NCBI RefSeq assembly: GCF_026891095.1
Contig: NZ_JAPTNL010000013.1
Location: 1 to 64,000 of the forward strand
Origin: Roseovarius salincola
Lineage (GTDB): Bacteria; Pseudomonadota; Alphaproteobacteria; Rhodobacterales; Rhodobacteraceae
Reading direction: 5' to 3'
DNA: 64,000 bases
The notes beneath the pieces were generated by a model. That model ran no database searches. It was not told the DNA's origin and saw only the letters and a program-made list of their open reading frames with translations. The translations under genes were made by a program, and so were the position numbers. This document shows positions 1-8,264 of this stretch, piece by piece; position 1 is the stretch's first letter, and each line of letters starts with the position of its first letter.

Positions 1-82
1 TGCGCCACGAAACTGAAACCGCATAATCTCAATCAAGGATGGGCCAGAGCCTCCAATCCGAAAACCGCTCAAGCGTCCCAAA
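1..82. other. Left-edge sequence beyond the hsdM breakpoint
   Basis: These bases follow the premature stop of hsdM. On the minus strand a different frame stays open from about base 95 to the window edge (about 33 codons). It does not look like the missing HsdM C-terminus. It could be part of another gene joined to hsdM by a deletion or insertion, but the stretch is too short to identify. Confidence 0.3.
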
Positions 83-1390
83 TTATCTGACGACGTACAC
101 ATCGATCAGTTGCACTTTGCCACGCCGTTCTGGGCGTTTGCGGTTCGAGACAATCCAGATGTAGGTGAAAATCCCAGTGTTGTAGAACATCTGGTCCGGC
201 AGCGCGATGATCGCGTCGAGCCAGTCGTTTTCAATGATCCACCGGCGGATATTGCTTTCGCCTGAGCCAGCGTCACCTGTGAAGAGGGGCGAGCCATTGA
301 AGACGATAGCAATCTTGGAGCCGTCGCCGCCGATCTCGGGGCTGGGTCGCATCTTGCTGATCATGGTCTGGAGGAACAGAAGCGCGCCGTCATTGATACG
401 CGGCGTACCCGCGCCAAAGCGACCCGAGAAGCCAAGCGCGTCGGCCTCTTTCTGTACGATAGATTGCTGGGATTTCCATTCGACGCCAAAGGGCGGGTTG
501 GCCAGCATGTAGTGGAATTTCTTGTCCGGGTGACCGTCCTCAGATTTTCCGTCGCCCAACGTGTCACCGAAGTGGATGTTGTCGATCGGTTCATCCTTGA
601 TGAGCAGGTCGGAACAGCAGATCGCATAGGACTCAGCGTTGTATTCTTGGCCGTAGAGGATCAGGTTGGCCTGGGGGTTCTGCTCGCGGATGTATTCCTC
701 GGATACCGAGAGCATGCCGCCGGTCCCGCAGGTTGGGTCATAGATCGTGCGTGCGATGCCGGGCGTGTAGACGTCTTCATCCTCGGTATACATGAGGTGT
801 GCCATTAGGCGGATGACCTCGCGCGGGGTAAAGTGGTCTCCGGCCTCTTCGTTGGCTTGTTCGTTGAACTTGCGTACTAGCTCTTCAAAGACGTAGCCCA
901 TCTGCAGGTTGCTGACGCGGTCGGGGTGCAGGTCAACTTCGGGCTTGGCGAACTCTTGGATCACCATGAACAGACGGTTGGCGTTGTCGAGCTTCTCGAT
1001 CTCGGCATCAAAGCCGAATTTTGAGAAGATGTCTTTGGCCTTGGGGGAGAAGCCTTCGATGTACGTGACCAGATTGCGCGCGATGTTGTTCGGATCACCA
1101 AGAAGTTTTTCAAAGTCATACTTGCTGACGTTGTAGAGCGGTTGCTCTCGGTCATCGGTTGCGGTCTTGCCGAGGATTTTGTGGATCGCGTCTTCGCTGT
1201 GGCCCTGCGCTTGCAGCTTTTCATACTGGGCGAGCACTTTGTCTTTGTTCGGCGCAAGAACAAGATCCATGCGGCGTAACACGGTCATGGGCAGCATGAC
1301 ACGACGATACTGTGGGGGGCGGTAAGGGCCGCGGAGTTTGTTGGCGATATTCCAAATTAGGCCGACAAGTTTATCGTGGTTCTGATTCAA
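83..1390 (-). CDS. hsdM: Type I restriction-modification methylase subunit HsdM, C-terminally truncated
   Basis: This is the N6-adenine methyltransferase subunit of a type I restriction system, which methylates the recognition site together with HsdS. The start is a TTG codon, and the first residues (MNQNHDKLVGLIWNIA) match where the family begins. The N-terminal helical domain (about 1-165) is followed by the methylase domain with the SAM motif DPTCGTGGM and the catalytic NPPF motif. The protein stops at 435 residues, just after VQLID, where relatives continue for many more residues, so the C-terminal domain is missing. No hsdS or hsdR gene is in view. The call is sure; activity is doubtful. 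Confidence 0.9.
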   Translation of the reverse strand: MNQNHDKLVGLIWNIANKLRGPYRPPQYRRVMLPMTVLRRMDLVLAPNKDKVLAQYEKLQAQGHSEDAIHKILGKTATDDREQPLYNVSKYDFEKLLGDPNNIARNLVTYIEGFSPKAKDIFSKFGFDAEIEKLDNANRLFMVIQEFAKPEVDLHPDRVSNLQMGYVFEELVRKFNEQANEEAGDHFTPREVIRLMAHLMYTEDEDVYTPGIARTIYDPTCGTGGMLSVSEEYIREQNPQANLILYGQEYNAESYAICCSDLLIKDEPIDNIHFGDTLGDGKSEDGHPDKKFHYMLANPPFGVEWKSQQSIVQKEADALGFSGRFGAGTPRINDGALLFLQTMISKMRPSPEIGGDGSKIAIVFNGSPLFTGDAGSGESNIRRWIIENDWLDAIIALPDQMFYNTGIFTYIWIVSNRKRPERRGKVQLIDVYVVR

Positions 1391-1545
1391 AAGTTTTGCC
1401 CCTGACTGCTCGAGATTATAGCGGACAATTTATGCATAATCTCTCGCGTTTACTATCCAAATTACGGGGTAGCATAAAAACAATTCACTTTCTGGTTGTG
1501 GTTTTTTTGTTGGTGATTGCGTCAGTACCGGGGCTCAACGGGCCT
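1391..1545. other. AT-rich spacer between hsdM and the ardC remnant
   Basis: This stretch is AT-rich compared with its surroundings and has no convincing coding content. It must contain the hsdM leader. It may also contain the junction between the phage-like cassette and the restriction locus, but I see no attachment-site repeat. Confidence 0.3.
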
Positions 1546-1752
1546 TTAGAGGCAGGCACGCCCGCATGGCGCAGGACCGGCAGCGCGTCCGGCATTGCCC
1601 TGCCGACCCGCCACAACGGGGAGGAGTATCGTGAGATTAATATCCTGATGCTTTGGGTCATGGCGGCCAAGCGTGGTTATGTATCCGGCCGCTGCATGAC
1701 CTACAAACAGGTTCAGTAGCTTGGCGGTCATTCGTCTCGGGTTTTGGTTGTG
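1546..1752 (+). pseudogene. Remnant of an ArdC-type antirestriction protein
   Basis: The plus strand encodes the pattern of the ArdC N-terminal ssDNA-binding domain (DUF1738): LEAGTPAW, then SGIALPTRHNGEEYREIN, ILMLW, RGY and MTYKQ. A TAG stop at 1717-1719 interrupts it, and the family-like LGGH...LVV follows in the same frame, with a few residues missing against the usual spacing. The remainder of ArdC, including the zinc-peptidase domain, is absent. ArdC proteins are carried by conjugative elements and protect incoming DNA, so this is a scar of an earlier mobile element. The two ends are approximate. Confidence 0.75.
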
Positions 1753-1856
1753 GGCATGGTGCCCAGGATCATGGCATCGCCAGGGGTGATGTCGCGCACC
1801 GGTTGGGTCGCGGGCGCGGGAGTAGGTGGCGTCGCAGGTGCAGGGGCGGTGCTCAT
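1728..1856 (-). CDS. Possible 42-residue Pro/Ala-rich small protein
   Basis: The frame starts with an ATG that overlaps the stop of the upstream small gene (ATGA arrangement), which suggests translational coupling. The product begins MSTAPAPATPPTPAPATQPV and has a low-complexity Pro/Ala/Thr N-terminus. Its 3' end overlaps the antisense ardC remnant, so the C-terminus may be a fusion with foreign DNA. I do not recognise it. It could be the cut-off start of a longer phage gene, such as the one that normally follows the large terminase. Confidence 0.35.
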   Translation of the reverse strand: MSTAPAPATPPTPAPATQPVRDITPGDAMILGTMPTTKTRDE

Positions 1857-2059
1857 CGGCCATCATCGTAGCAAATGTGACAGACGGCCTCCATCTCAAC
1901 GTCATCCTGATCAACGACCGACTTGCGCCGGAGATCACGACTGTGTCGGTAAACGATGCTGCCGTCGGGGCCGAGCGCCTCGGTCAGGCGCTCGGTCAAT
2001 AAGCCTTGGAGATCGAGGTTGTGCAGGGCATCCAGGGCCGTCATCGTGAACTCAGTCAT
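1853..2059 (-). CDS. Small hypothetical phage-type protein
   Basis: This frame of about 68 residues starts MTEFTMTALDAL and overlaps the end of the large terminase gene by 8 bases; another ATG lies 12 bases upstream at 2071. It is acidic near the C-terminus and ends VCHICYDDGR with a CxxC pair. It has no recognised domain. Its position directly after terL, in the same tightly overlapped order as the genes before it, supports it as real. Confidence 0.5.
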   Translation of the reverse strand: MTEFTMTALDALHNLDLQGLLTERLTEALGPDGSIVYRHSRDLRRKSVVDQDDVEMEAVCHICYDDGR

Positions 2060-3488
2060 CGTAAGGCTCATAGATTTCGTCCATGACCAGAAAGTTCCGG
2101 CGGCGCTGCCGCAGGCCGTCGAAGTCGCTGCTGTAGCGGCTCCCGTCCGGTGCGCGCGGCTCGACCATCACGCTGTTGTTGCGGTCATAGAAGCTGCGCG
2201 GGGTGACGCTTGCGGCGAACCCGGCGGCAAGGGCGTCCAGGAAATCGGTCGACATCTTCAGGCGTTTGCGGATCGACTTCTTGCCTTCGATCTGGAGCCG
2301 GTTCGAGGCGTTCACCTCGTATCGTACGACGGACATTTCGCGGAGGATGTCCTCGCCGGGTGGAAGAACGGCATCGGGCCGCTCCACCCAATCCTTCACG
2401 CGGTTAATGATCTCCGCCCTGACGTTCGCGAAGGCCTCGGGATCGCTGGCTCGTCCACCGAAGTCGACGCCGTGGACCAAAAGGCCCAGGTTGGTGCAGA
2501 TGTCGATGATCGCAGGTCCCTGCCCGCCTGCGCCACGGTCGATAAAGAGCGCGTCAGCATCGTGTTCCCGGCACATGGCAAGCAGCCTATAGGCGACTTC
2601 GTTAACAGTCGGTCCCTGCAACTTGGCATAATCCAGAACGGCGGGGCCGCATCGTACGACGATGATGGTCCGGTCACTAGTCGGTGCGGGGTCGCAGGAT
2701 ACGATGATCGGGTAGGCATCACGATACTCCCGGCGCGTGCGCTCCGACAGGGTGCGTGCCTGCGCCTCGCGGACGTAAGCCTGATCAATAAATGCTTGGT
2801 CATCTGTGACGTAGCGGTTGGCCTCGTACTCGCGCTGGAAGCCGGAGCTGCCCCAGCCGCCCATCTTCTTGGCGATGGCGGCCAGTTCAGCGGGGTCATG
2901 CACGCCACTGGTCGATGCCGGGAGGATGATGCTGTGGGCGCCCTGCGAAGGGTCAGCGTCCTCATGTAGTTGGTACATCAGGTCGACGCCCCGAAAGGTG
3001 CCTATGGTGATGAGCTGCGGATCGGTTCGCCCGGTGAGTGTCGGCAAGATCGAGTTGACGTAGACGTCCGCGCCTATGGACGCGACCTCGTCAACAATCA
3101 CCAGGTCGAAGCCGTATCCACGAACACCTGACGCTGAGCCGTCGTCGACACCGGCGAAGAAGCGGATCGTGGAGGTGCCCCCATCTGCGGCAGGCAGACG
3201 GATCAGCGCCTCGCCCTTCTTGATCTCGACCCCAGGCAGATGGCGGATGCGGTCGAGCACATTGTTCCAGCCGACGTTCAGTGCCTGCGTGAGGGACGGC
3301 GCCACGAAGGCGACATCAGAAGTACGCGTGATCGCCCGCATGACCGCGACGGCGCTGGCGAAGACGGTCTTACCCAGTCGGCGAGAGGCACCAATGTGCA
3401 TCTCCCTGGTCGACCTGAGCGAGATCACTCGATGCGCCTCCTGGAAGCAGGCACGGGGCGTATAGTTAAGCGTGATGGTGTCAGTCAT
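2052..3488 (-). CDS. terL: Phage terminase large subunit
   Basis: This is the ATPase-nuclease that pumps phage DNA into proheads. The ATPase domain shows a Walker A motif GASRRLGKT (residues 33-41), Walker B FDLVIVDE (127-134) and the coupling motif TIGTFRG (161-167). The C-terminal RNase H-like nuclease has the expected acidic residues near D266 (VSCDPAPT), D317 (LFIDRG) and D415/D418 (STDFLDAL). At 478 residues it appears full length. The start overlaps the stop of the small-subunit gene by 4 bases. No portal or capsid gene follows, which is unusual for terL. Confidence 0.92.
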   Translation of the reverse strand: MTDTITLNYTPRACFQEAHRVISLRSTREMHIGASRRLGKTVFASAVAVMRAITRTSDVAFVAPSLTQALNVGWNNVLDRIRHLPGVEIKKGEALIRLPAADGGTSTIRFFAGVDDGSASGVRGYGFDLVIVDEVASIGADVYVNSILPTLTGRTDPQLITIGTFRGVDLMYQLHEDADPSQGAHSIILPASTSGVHDPAELAAIAKKMGGWGSSGFQREYEANRYVTDDQAFIDQAYVREAQARTLSERTRREYRDAYPIIVSCDPAPTSDRTIIVVRCGPAVLDYAKLQGPTVNEVAYRLLAMCREHDADALFIDRGAGGQGPAIIDICTNLGLLVHGVDFGGRASDPEAFANVRAEIINRVKDWVERPDAVLPPGEDILREMSVVRYEVNASNRLQIEGKKSIRKRLKMSTDFLDALAAGFAASVTPRSFYDRNNSVMVEPRAPDGSRYSSDFDGLRQRRRNFLVMDEIYEPYDD

Positions 3489-4000
3489 GCGTCGGCCTTT
3501 CTGCGCCGCTTCGTGCGGACGTGAGGTTCGTCGGCCAGCGGCTGGTCGTTCTCGTGTTCGCGATTGGTTATGGGATCGTGCACGGGGTCTTCATCGGGCG
3601 GAAAGGTGACGCCCTCCTGGTGCGCAATTTGAAAAGCGCCAACACCGGCACGATCCTCAATCTGTTCTTCTTGGTGCTCAATCACCGTCGCGTCGTCGAC
3701 CGAGGCTGGGGGAAAAACTCCATCGCTCAGAATGATCTTGATGCCGCCCTCACCGCCGCTTGTCAGGTCGATCTGCTGAGCGGAAAGGTCGGGCAGAATT
3801 TTCTTGGCCAATCCCTGTGCGACAGCGACGCGCTTGTCGTAGTCCAATGGGTCTTCCCAGGCGATTATTCTTCCTACTGCGTCGCGGCGCGGTGCAGGCT
3901 TGCCCTGCATGGCGTCGATCAGGAACGCCACCGGCCCCGCCGCACGGATGGCTGCGCGGTCAGCGGCATTCTGAGCCTTGGCGCTGGGCTTCTTACTCAT
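3485..4000 (-). CDS. Probable phage terminase small subunit
   Basis: The 171-residue product directly precedes terL and overlaps it by 4 bases, the usual terS-terL order. I chose the ATG at 4000 (MSKKPSAKAQNAADR) because it forms an ATGA overlap with the gene before; the longer frame to 4132 would run back through that gene. The middle part (DYDKRVAVAQGLAKKILPDL then QQIDLTSGGEGGIKIILSD) resembles the end of small-terminase folds, where a conserved LT-x-GG segment occurs. The C-terminal third is very acidic and then basic (RTKRRRK). The role is inferred mainly from position. Confidence 0.65.
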   Translation of the reverse strand: MSKKPSAKAQNAADRAAIRAAGPVAFLIDAMQGKPAPRRDAVGRIIAWEDPLDYDKRVAVAQGLAKKILPDLSAQQIDLTSGGEGGIKIILSDGVFPPASVDDATVIEHQEEQIEDRAGVGAFQIAHQEGVTFPPDEDPVHDPITNREHENDQPLADEPHVRTKRRRKADA

Positions 4001-4326
4001 CGGGCGACCTCGGCCTCCTGCGCCGCTACAAGCGCCTGTCGCGCCAGCTCGCGGTGGTAACGAACCCAGCTCTGATCGAAGTGACCACGGCGCAGGTGGA
4101 TTTCCTCGCGCTCGTGCGCCACCTCGGGCCAATCTCCTCCAGCAAGCAGTACATGTCTCACATCGTCAACGTGAACGACCAACGGGCCGATGCAGACGGC
4201 ACTGTGATCGGCGAAAAGGGCCGGGACTTCAGCCGGGCGCTTCGTGAGCCGCCAGACGATACGGCCTTCGCCATTCACGTCCAGCAGGGTCTGGAGCAGC
4301 GTGGTATCGAGAAGTTTCTGGATCAT
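3997..4326 (-). CDS. Hypothetical protein in the terminase operon
   Basis: This 109-residue product starts MIQKLLDTTLLQTLLDVNGEG and is coupled by 4-base overlaps to the genes on both sides. It is rich in His, Arg and Glu toward the end (HEREEIHLRRGHFDQSWVRYHREL). No domain is recognised. Its place just before the terminase genes fits a DNA-handling or regulatory phage protein, but this is only context. Confidence 0.55.
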   Translation of the reverse strand: MIQKLLDTTLLQTLLDVNGEGRIVWRLTKRPAEVPALFADHSAVCIGPLVVHVDDVRHVLLAGGDWPEVAHEREEIHLRRGHFDQSWVRYHRELARQALVAAQEAEVAR

Positions 4327-4580
4327 TGGCTCTCTCCTTCGATGGGTTCACGTTGTGCGTGCGTCCAGGCAGAACCGTAGGCGATCCTCAGCAGTGAAGG
4401 CCTGGCGATCCCCGTGGCCTCGACAATCTTGTTCAGCGCACGTCTGGCGATGGTTACCTCGGTCTCAGCCTCGATCAGCATCCTCTTCGCCTTAGCGACG
4501 GCGGCGGTTGTGTACTTCGCGCCGGGGTGTGCTTCTCCGGGGTGAGAGAAACGCGGGTCAGGTCGTTTGATCGAGCTCAT
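4323..4580 (-). CDS. Small helix-turn-helix-like phage protein
   Basis: The 85-residue product starts at the ATG at 4580, which has a GGAGA ribosome site six bases upstream; a TTG start at 4601 is the alternative. The C-terminal part, ALNKIVEATGIARPSLLRIAY, looks like a short helix-turn-helix of the kind found in small phage regulators. It overlaps the next gene by 4 bases. A DNA-binding role before the terminase module is an inference. Confidence 0.55.
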   Translation of the reverse strand: MSSIKRPDPRFSHPGEAHPGAKYTTAAVAKAKRMLIEAETEVTIARRALNKIVEATGIARPSLLRIAYGSAWTHAQREPIEGESQ

Positions 4581-4702
4581 TCTTGTCTCCAACAGGGTCA
4601 AGGTTTGTGCGTCGACTATACTTGGTACAGGGGAGTACGATGAAGCATATCGTCCTGTTTTATGATTTTCGGTAATATGAAGCCACTAACGATCACAACA
4701 GG
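4581..4702. promoter_or_regulatory. Probable promoter region of the terminase operon
   Basis: This AT-rich gap separates the two halves of the cassette and lies upstream of the small HTH gene, so a promoter for the packaging genes is plausible. I could not fix reliable -35 and -10 boxes. Confidence 0.3.
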
Positions 4703-5110
4703 TTACTTCTCATTTTTTAAGTGAGGCACAGTCTGTGGCACAGTAAGGCCCAAAACGGATAAAATTTCGGGATTGGTCGTCACCAGATCAATGTCGGAGC
4801 CGCTGGGCAGCTTCGCGGTGACGTGACAGCCGTCGTTGGGCAACAGGCCCAGGGCGACGTCCAGGTCCCCGAGATCGGCGACGTACGATGACGCCAGATC
4901 GGCGGTCGGGAAGAAGTCAGGCAGCAGAAGCATGGCCAATTCGATCCGCGCCTGGCGTTTGGCTTCGGCCCTCGGTAGGAGGGCGTGCCTGTCCGCGAGT
5001 GCGAGGAGCCAACCCAGACGTCGGTTGTGCACGAGCATGTCGGGGGTGCTCGTACGGCGTTCCAGCCTGGTCGCGGGTTGGTAGTTGGAGGGTACCTGGA
5101 TGCGCTTCAC
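4703..5110 (-). CDS. Hypothetical protein beside the repeat block
   Basis: The 135-residue product is best started at the GTG at 5110 (VKRIQVPSNYQPATRLERR), because GGGGGA lies six bases upstream and the longer frame to 5164 runs into repeat DNA. It carries a basic N-terminus and a Leu/Asp-rich centre. No family is recognised. It lies between the candidate replication origin and the packaging genes. Confidence 0.5.
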   Translation of the reverse strand: MKRIQVPSNYQPATRLERRTSTPDMLVHNRRLGWLLALADRHALLPRAEAKRQARIELAMLLLPDFFPTADLASSYVADLGDLDVALGLLPNDGCHVTAKLPSGSDIDLVTTNPEILSVLGLTVPQTVPHLKNEK

Positions 5111-5130
5111 GCAACGTCCCCCAAGGCGGG

Positions 5131-5481
5131 GGTGTGAGGGGTGTCGGGTGTCACCCCCCTCCAAAAACTATACCAACACACTTCAAACATAGGTATGCAT
5201 ATATGACAAATTATATCTAATCTTCTTCTTTTGAGACACCCATGACACCCTGACACCACGTCACCTATCCAGCCCACCGCCTTGAAAAGTAAGTCTTTTT
5301 CCGGGTACCTCGGTGTCAGGGGTGTCAGCACCCTCCCCCCGCCACCACTCAAAATCCGCCCGATCTGGACAATCTTGCTCGCTTCGAAACAGCAGTACGC
5401 AGGTACCCCGCCCCGACCACGACCGAAAATCGCCTCAGACCCCTGACACCCCTGACACCTTTCCGAAGACCCCATGACACC
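5131..5481. repeat. Cluster of TGACACC/GGTGTCA repeats, candidate replication origin
   Basis: Eight exact copies of the heptamer occur here: forward (TGACACC) at 5243, 5251, 5444, 5453 and 5475, reverse (GGTGTCA) at 5147, 5312 and 5321, with near copies at 5131, 5140 and 5234. Several are in pairs 8 or 9 bases apart. A strongly AT-rich stretch (about 5161-5235) separates the first group from the others. The block lies just downstream of the primase-helicase gene. Iterons plus an AT-rich segment next to a primase-helicase is the layout of P4-like origins. The function is inferred. Confidence 0.6.
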
Positions 5482-5483
5482 CT

Positions 5484-8264
5484 TCATGCCGCGTCTTTCA
5501 CACCTTTCAGGGCCTCCGCCGTGCGGGCAAGCCGCTCTGCTTTACCGCTGCAAGCGAGCACCTCGGAACGCTCGGTATGCGACATCAAGACGAAGGCGTC
5601 CGCGGCGTCCTGACCTTTAGCCAGAACGGCCTTTTTACGGTTCCCTTCAACCTTCAGCCGATCGCCACCCTCGGCGCTGATGACACGCACCCAGCCGGTG
5701 AACCCGTTCCCGCCTGAGGTCGTCTTTTTCAACTCTTCGGCCATCATTCTGACCGCGTCGTGGGCGTCATCTCCTCGGGCCAGTCGTTGGGCGTCAGCCA
5801 CAACCGCACCGACCTCGACGTAGGTTGCGCCGGTCTCCTCGATCTGCTCCAGAACCTCCTCGATGTAGCGGTCGGTCGGTTTTTTGGTCGCGTCGCCCAT
5901 CTTGACCTTCGCAACGGTGTCTGTCCCCTGCATGAAGACTTCGTAGCGCGGCTGCCTGTCGTTCTCCTCGGCCCAAACCACCTCGTAGTAGTGGCGAATG
6001 CTAGCCGCCATGTCGGGGATCACCCCTACCTTGTCGACGCCGTTCCGTACCGCGTTCACCCGCGTTTCTAGATCGGGGTTTTTTCGCAGCGGTCCTTTCC
6101 TGCCGTTGTCGTAGATGTTGAAGCGCCGATTGTCGGTCCTCATGTCGAGCGGCAGCACGTCGCCTTCGTTAGTCGCGATGACCATCGTTCCCCCCGCTTC
6201 CTCTTCGCGTGGCACGCCATACTTCACGTTGGCCTTGATGATCGTCGGCTTCACGTCGCAGACGCTCTTCAACTTATCGCGAGACGCCCTGGGCAAGGTC
6301 TTCATCTCCGGCGCGAAGTGCAGGAGCGTGTCCAGCCGCCAGTCGTTGAACTGGCTTTGCAGGATGTCCTCGTCGATCAGACCGCAGTTGACGCGACCCA
6401 AGGCGTCGAAGAGCATGTCCTCGACCATCGTGTTGCGGCCCACGCCTTCGACGCCGTTCGCAACTAGGATATGCGTCACCCCCCGCGCCGAGATGTGCTG
6501 GAATTTGAAAGCGAAGCACTCGTGCCAAATGGCAAGCTCGTCTTCGCGGTCGAAGATCCATTCGCAGAAGTCCTTCCAGAGCTGCACCAGTTCAGGCCGC
6601 ACTGTTCCCGTCTCAGGCGTCGTGTAGGTGTTCTGCACCAGACGACCGTACGCGTTTTCACCCACTGTGAAGGGCGTGCCGGGAAGGAACTGTACGCCTT
6701 CGATCTCGACCGGCAGGTCGCTTTCCGCGAAGATGTCGGTGACCTTCACCTTGGCGGTCTTTGGATTGCCGTCCTGGTCCTTCTTGCCAGTATCGACCAC
6801 CACCTTGTTGCGATACCGCTTTTTGAACTGGTTCGCCCCCAGCGACTTCCAGGTGCCGGGGATCAGGCTGATCCATTCGCTGCCTGCCCGCGCCCCGCCC
6901 GCGAAGTGGACATAAAGGTAGCGCAGCGACAACAGCATCGAACGCGCCTCAACCTGGTCGTCCTCCGCCGCCGCCCAGTTCCAGGTCGCGTCGGCGTAGG
7001 CCTCAATTATCTCCTCCAGTTCCTCGCCCTCGACCGACGGCGTGACGCCTTCGCGGTCCAGTATCTCGGCGACCCGTGCCACGATCCGGCTGAAGACGTC
7101 GTCCTCAGTTTCGGTGGCTTTCTTGTCATCGCCCTCGTCTAGTTTTCCTCCACTTTCCCGGCATGGGTGCAGGTCCTGGAGCATCGCACCCAGCTTTTCG
7201 GCTCGCACGCGGTTCAACTCAGGGTCCTCGCTCCGCGGATAGTGCCAGAGGGACAACTCGTAATCAAAGACGCCCAGAGCGCCGTTCTTCTTGCGGTAGC
7301 AATGTCCTCGCTCAGGGTTATCCCCCTCGCCTATGATCTCCCGCATTCGCACGCTATCGCCGGTTTCGAGCGCATCCTGATCAATCGCCTCCGGCGCGCC
7401 CCTCGTACCAGTGTAGAGCGTGGCCTCGGGGTCTAGATCGTAAACATACGTTGCGCGTCCAGATGCGTTGTTCTGGGAGCGGAGATCCCTGACCCAGCCT
7501 GTCTGCTCGAGGACGCCGCCGTAGCTCGCGTAGAACTCGTGGAGCTGGGCGTGCGTGACCTCGGGAACGTCCTCGCGGTAGACGTTAGCGGGCGACTTGC
7601 CGTCTAGCCATTCATACTCGATACCGTCGACACCCCTGTCGGGGTCAGGGACAGTGTGCCAACCATGCGTCCCGATCTGACATTTTCCGCCCCGGAAGAT
7701 CTCGATGGTGTGGATTTGCGCCGTCGGCACATCACTGACCCAACCTCCGTCCTTCCTTGGACGATCACCCTCCGCAAACTCCTCGGGAGTGCCTGGAGGC
7801 CAGTACTTGGGGCCGACGACCTTTCCATCGCTGGTGAACACGATGTCACCTTTCTCCGGCGGCGCGACGCGAAAGAGCCAGCATTCCTTTTCGCTGCCTT
7901 TACGGTAGCGTATCAGAACGTCGTTTTGCCAAGCGTCTCCGAAGATCAAGCAGGCCAGATCAAATAGTTTTTCAACTGCGTCGTGGTTGTCGATGTCAAC
8001 GTCCAGAGCAACGAGGTCACCCTGGATCAGCAGGCCGGTCGACGGATTCTCTAGGTGGCGGGGGGTGCCCGTCTCCTTGTCCTCGACGATGGCCTCGTCC
8101 CACCACTCGACGCTGCCGAAGGACTTGTTGTTTAACCGCTTCAGCGCCTGATCGGGCCAATCGTCTCCCCTAGTGCGCTTGCCGTTGTTCGGAACCCAGG
8201 CGTAGCCGCGCTTCTGCATGTCTACGCGGATCGGCGACTGGCGGTTCTTGTATGTGGTGCTCAT
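5484..8264 (-). CDS. Primase-helicase (prim-pol plus D5/DUF5906-like helicase)
   Basis: The 926-residue protein looks like a self-sufficient replication initiator of phages and satellites. The N-terminal 200 residues resemble a primase-polymerase domain, with a metal-binding pair in LVALDVDIDN (D88, D90) and a later IHTIEIFRGGK segment. The C-terminal helicase has a Walker A-like GVEGVGRNT (604-612), Walker B-like LLHFAPEM, a sensor-like MVIATNE and an arginine-finger-like DNRRFN. The Walker A lysine position is arginine, which is unusual. The start overlaps the previous stop by one base (TAATG). The TGACACC repeats directly downstream are its likely binding sites. Confidence 0.8.
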   Translation of the reverse strand: MSTTYKNRQSPIRVDMQKRGYAWVPNNGKRTRGDDWPDQALKRLNNKSFGSVEWWDEAIVEDKETGTPRHLENPSTGLLIQGDLVALDVDIDNHDAVEKLFDLACLIFGDAWQNDVLIRYRKGSEKECWLFRVAPPEKGDIVFTSDGKVVGPKYWPPGTPEEFAEGDRPRKDGGWVSDVPTAQIHTIEIFRGGKCQIGTHGWHTVPDPDRGVDGIEYEWLDGKSPANVYREDVPEVTHAQLHEFYASYGGVLEQTGWVRDLRSQNNASGRATYVYDLDPEATLYTGTRGAPEAIDQDALETGDSVRMREIIGEGDNPERGHCYRKKNGALGVFDYELSLWHYPRSEDPELNRVRAEKLGAMLQDLHPCRESGGKLDEGDDKKATETEDDVFSRIVARVAEILDREGVTPSVEGEELEEIIEAYADATWNWAAAEDDQVEARSMLLSLRYLYVHFAGGARAGSEWISLIPGTWKSLGANQFKKRYRNKVVVDTGKKDQDGNPKTAKVKVTDIFAESDLPVEIEGVQFLPGTPFTVGENAYGRLVQNTYTTPETGTVRPELVQLWKDFCEWIFDREDELAIWHECFAFKFQHISARGVTHILVANGVEGVGRNTMVEDMLFDALGRVNCGLIDEDILQSQFNDWRLDTLLHFAPEMKTLPRASRDKLKSVCDVKPTIIKANVKYGVPREEEAGGTMVIATNEGDVLPLDMRTDNRRFNIYDNGRKGPLRKNPDLETRVNAVRNGVDKVGVIPDMAASIRHYYEVVWAEENDRQPRYEVFMQGTDTVAKVKMGDATKKPTDRYIEEVLEQIEETGATYVEVGAVVADAQRLARGDDAHDAVRMMAEELKKTTSGGNGFTGWVRVISAEGGDRLKVEGNRKKAVLAKGQDAADAFVLMSHTERSEVLACSGKAERLARTAEALKGVKDAA

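Noticed and set aside
1312-1545. Plus-strand 5' extension of the ArdC frame
   Set aside because: It overlaps the start of hsdM and shows no ArdC pattern before about 1546; the open frame is probably chance.
1546-1731. Minus-strand 61-codon frame with an ATGA overlap after the 42-residue ORF
   Set aside because: It is antisense to the recognisable ArdC remnant, so its sequence is explained by that pseudogene.
5107-5487. Minus-strand frame of 126 codons across the repeat block
   Set aside because: It is built of the TGACACC repeats and AT-rich DNA, has Cys- and Gly-rich low-quality sequence, and a better GTG start for the next gene lies inside its end.
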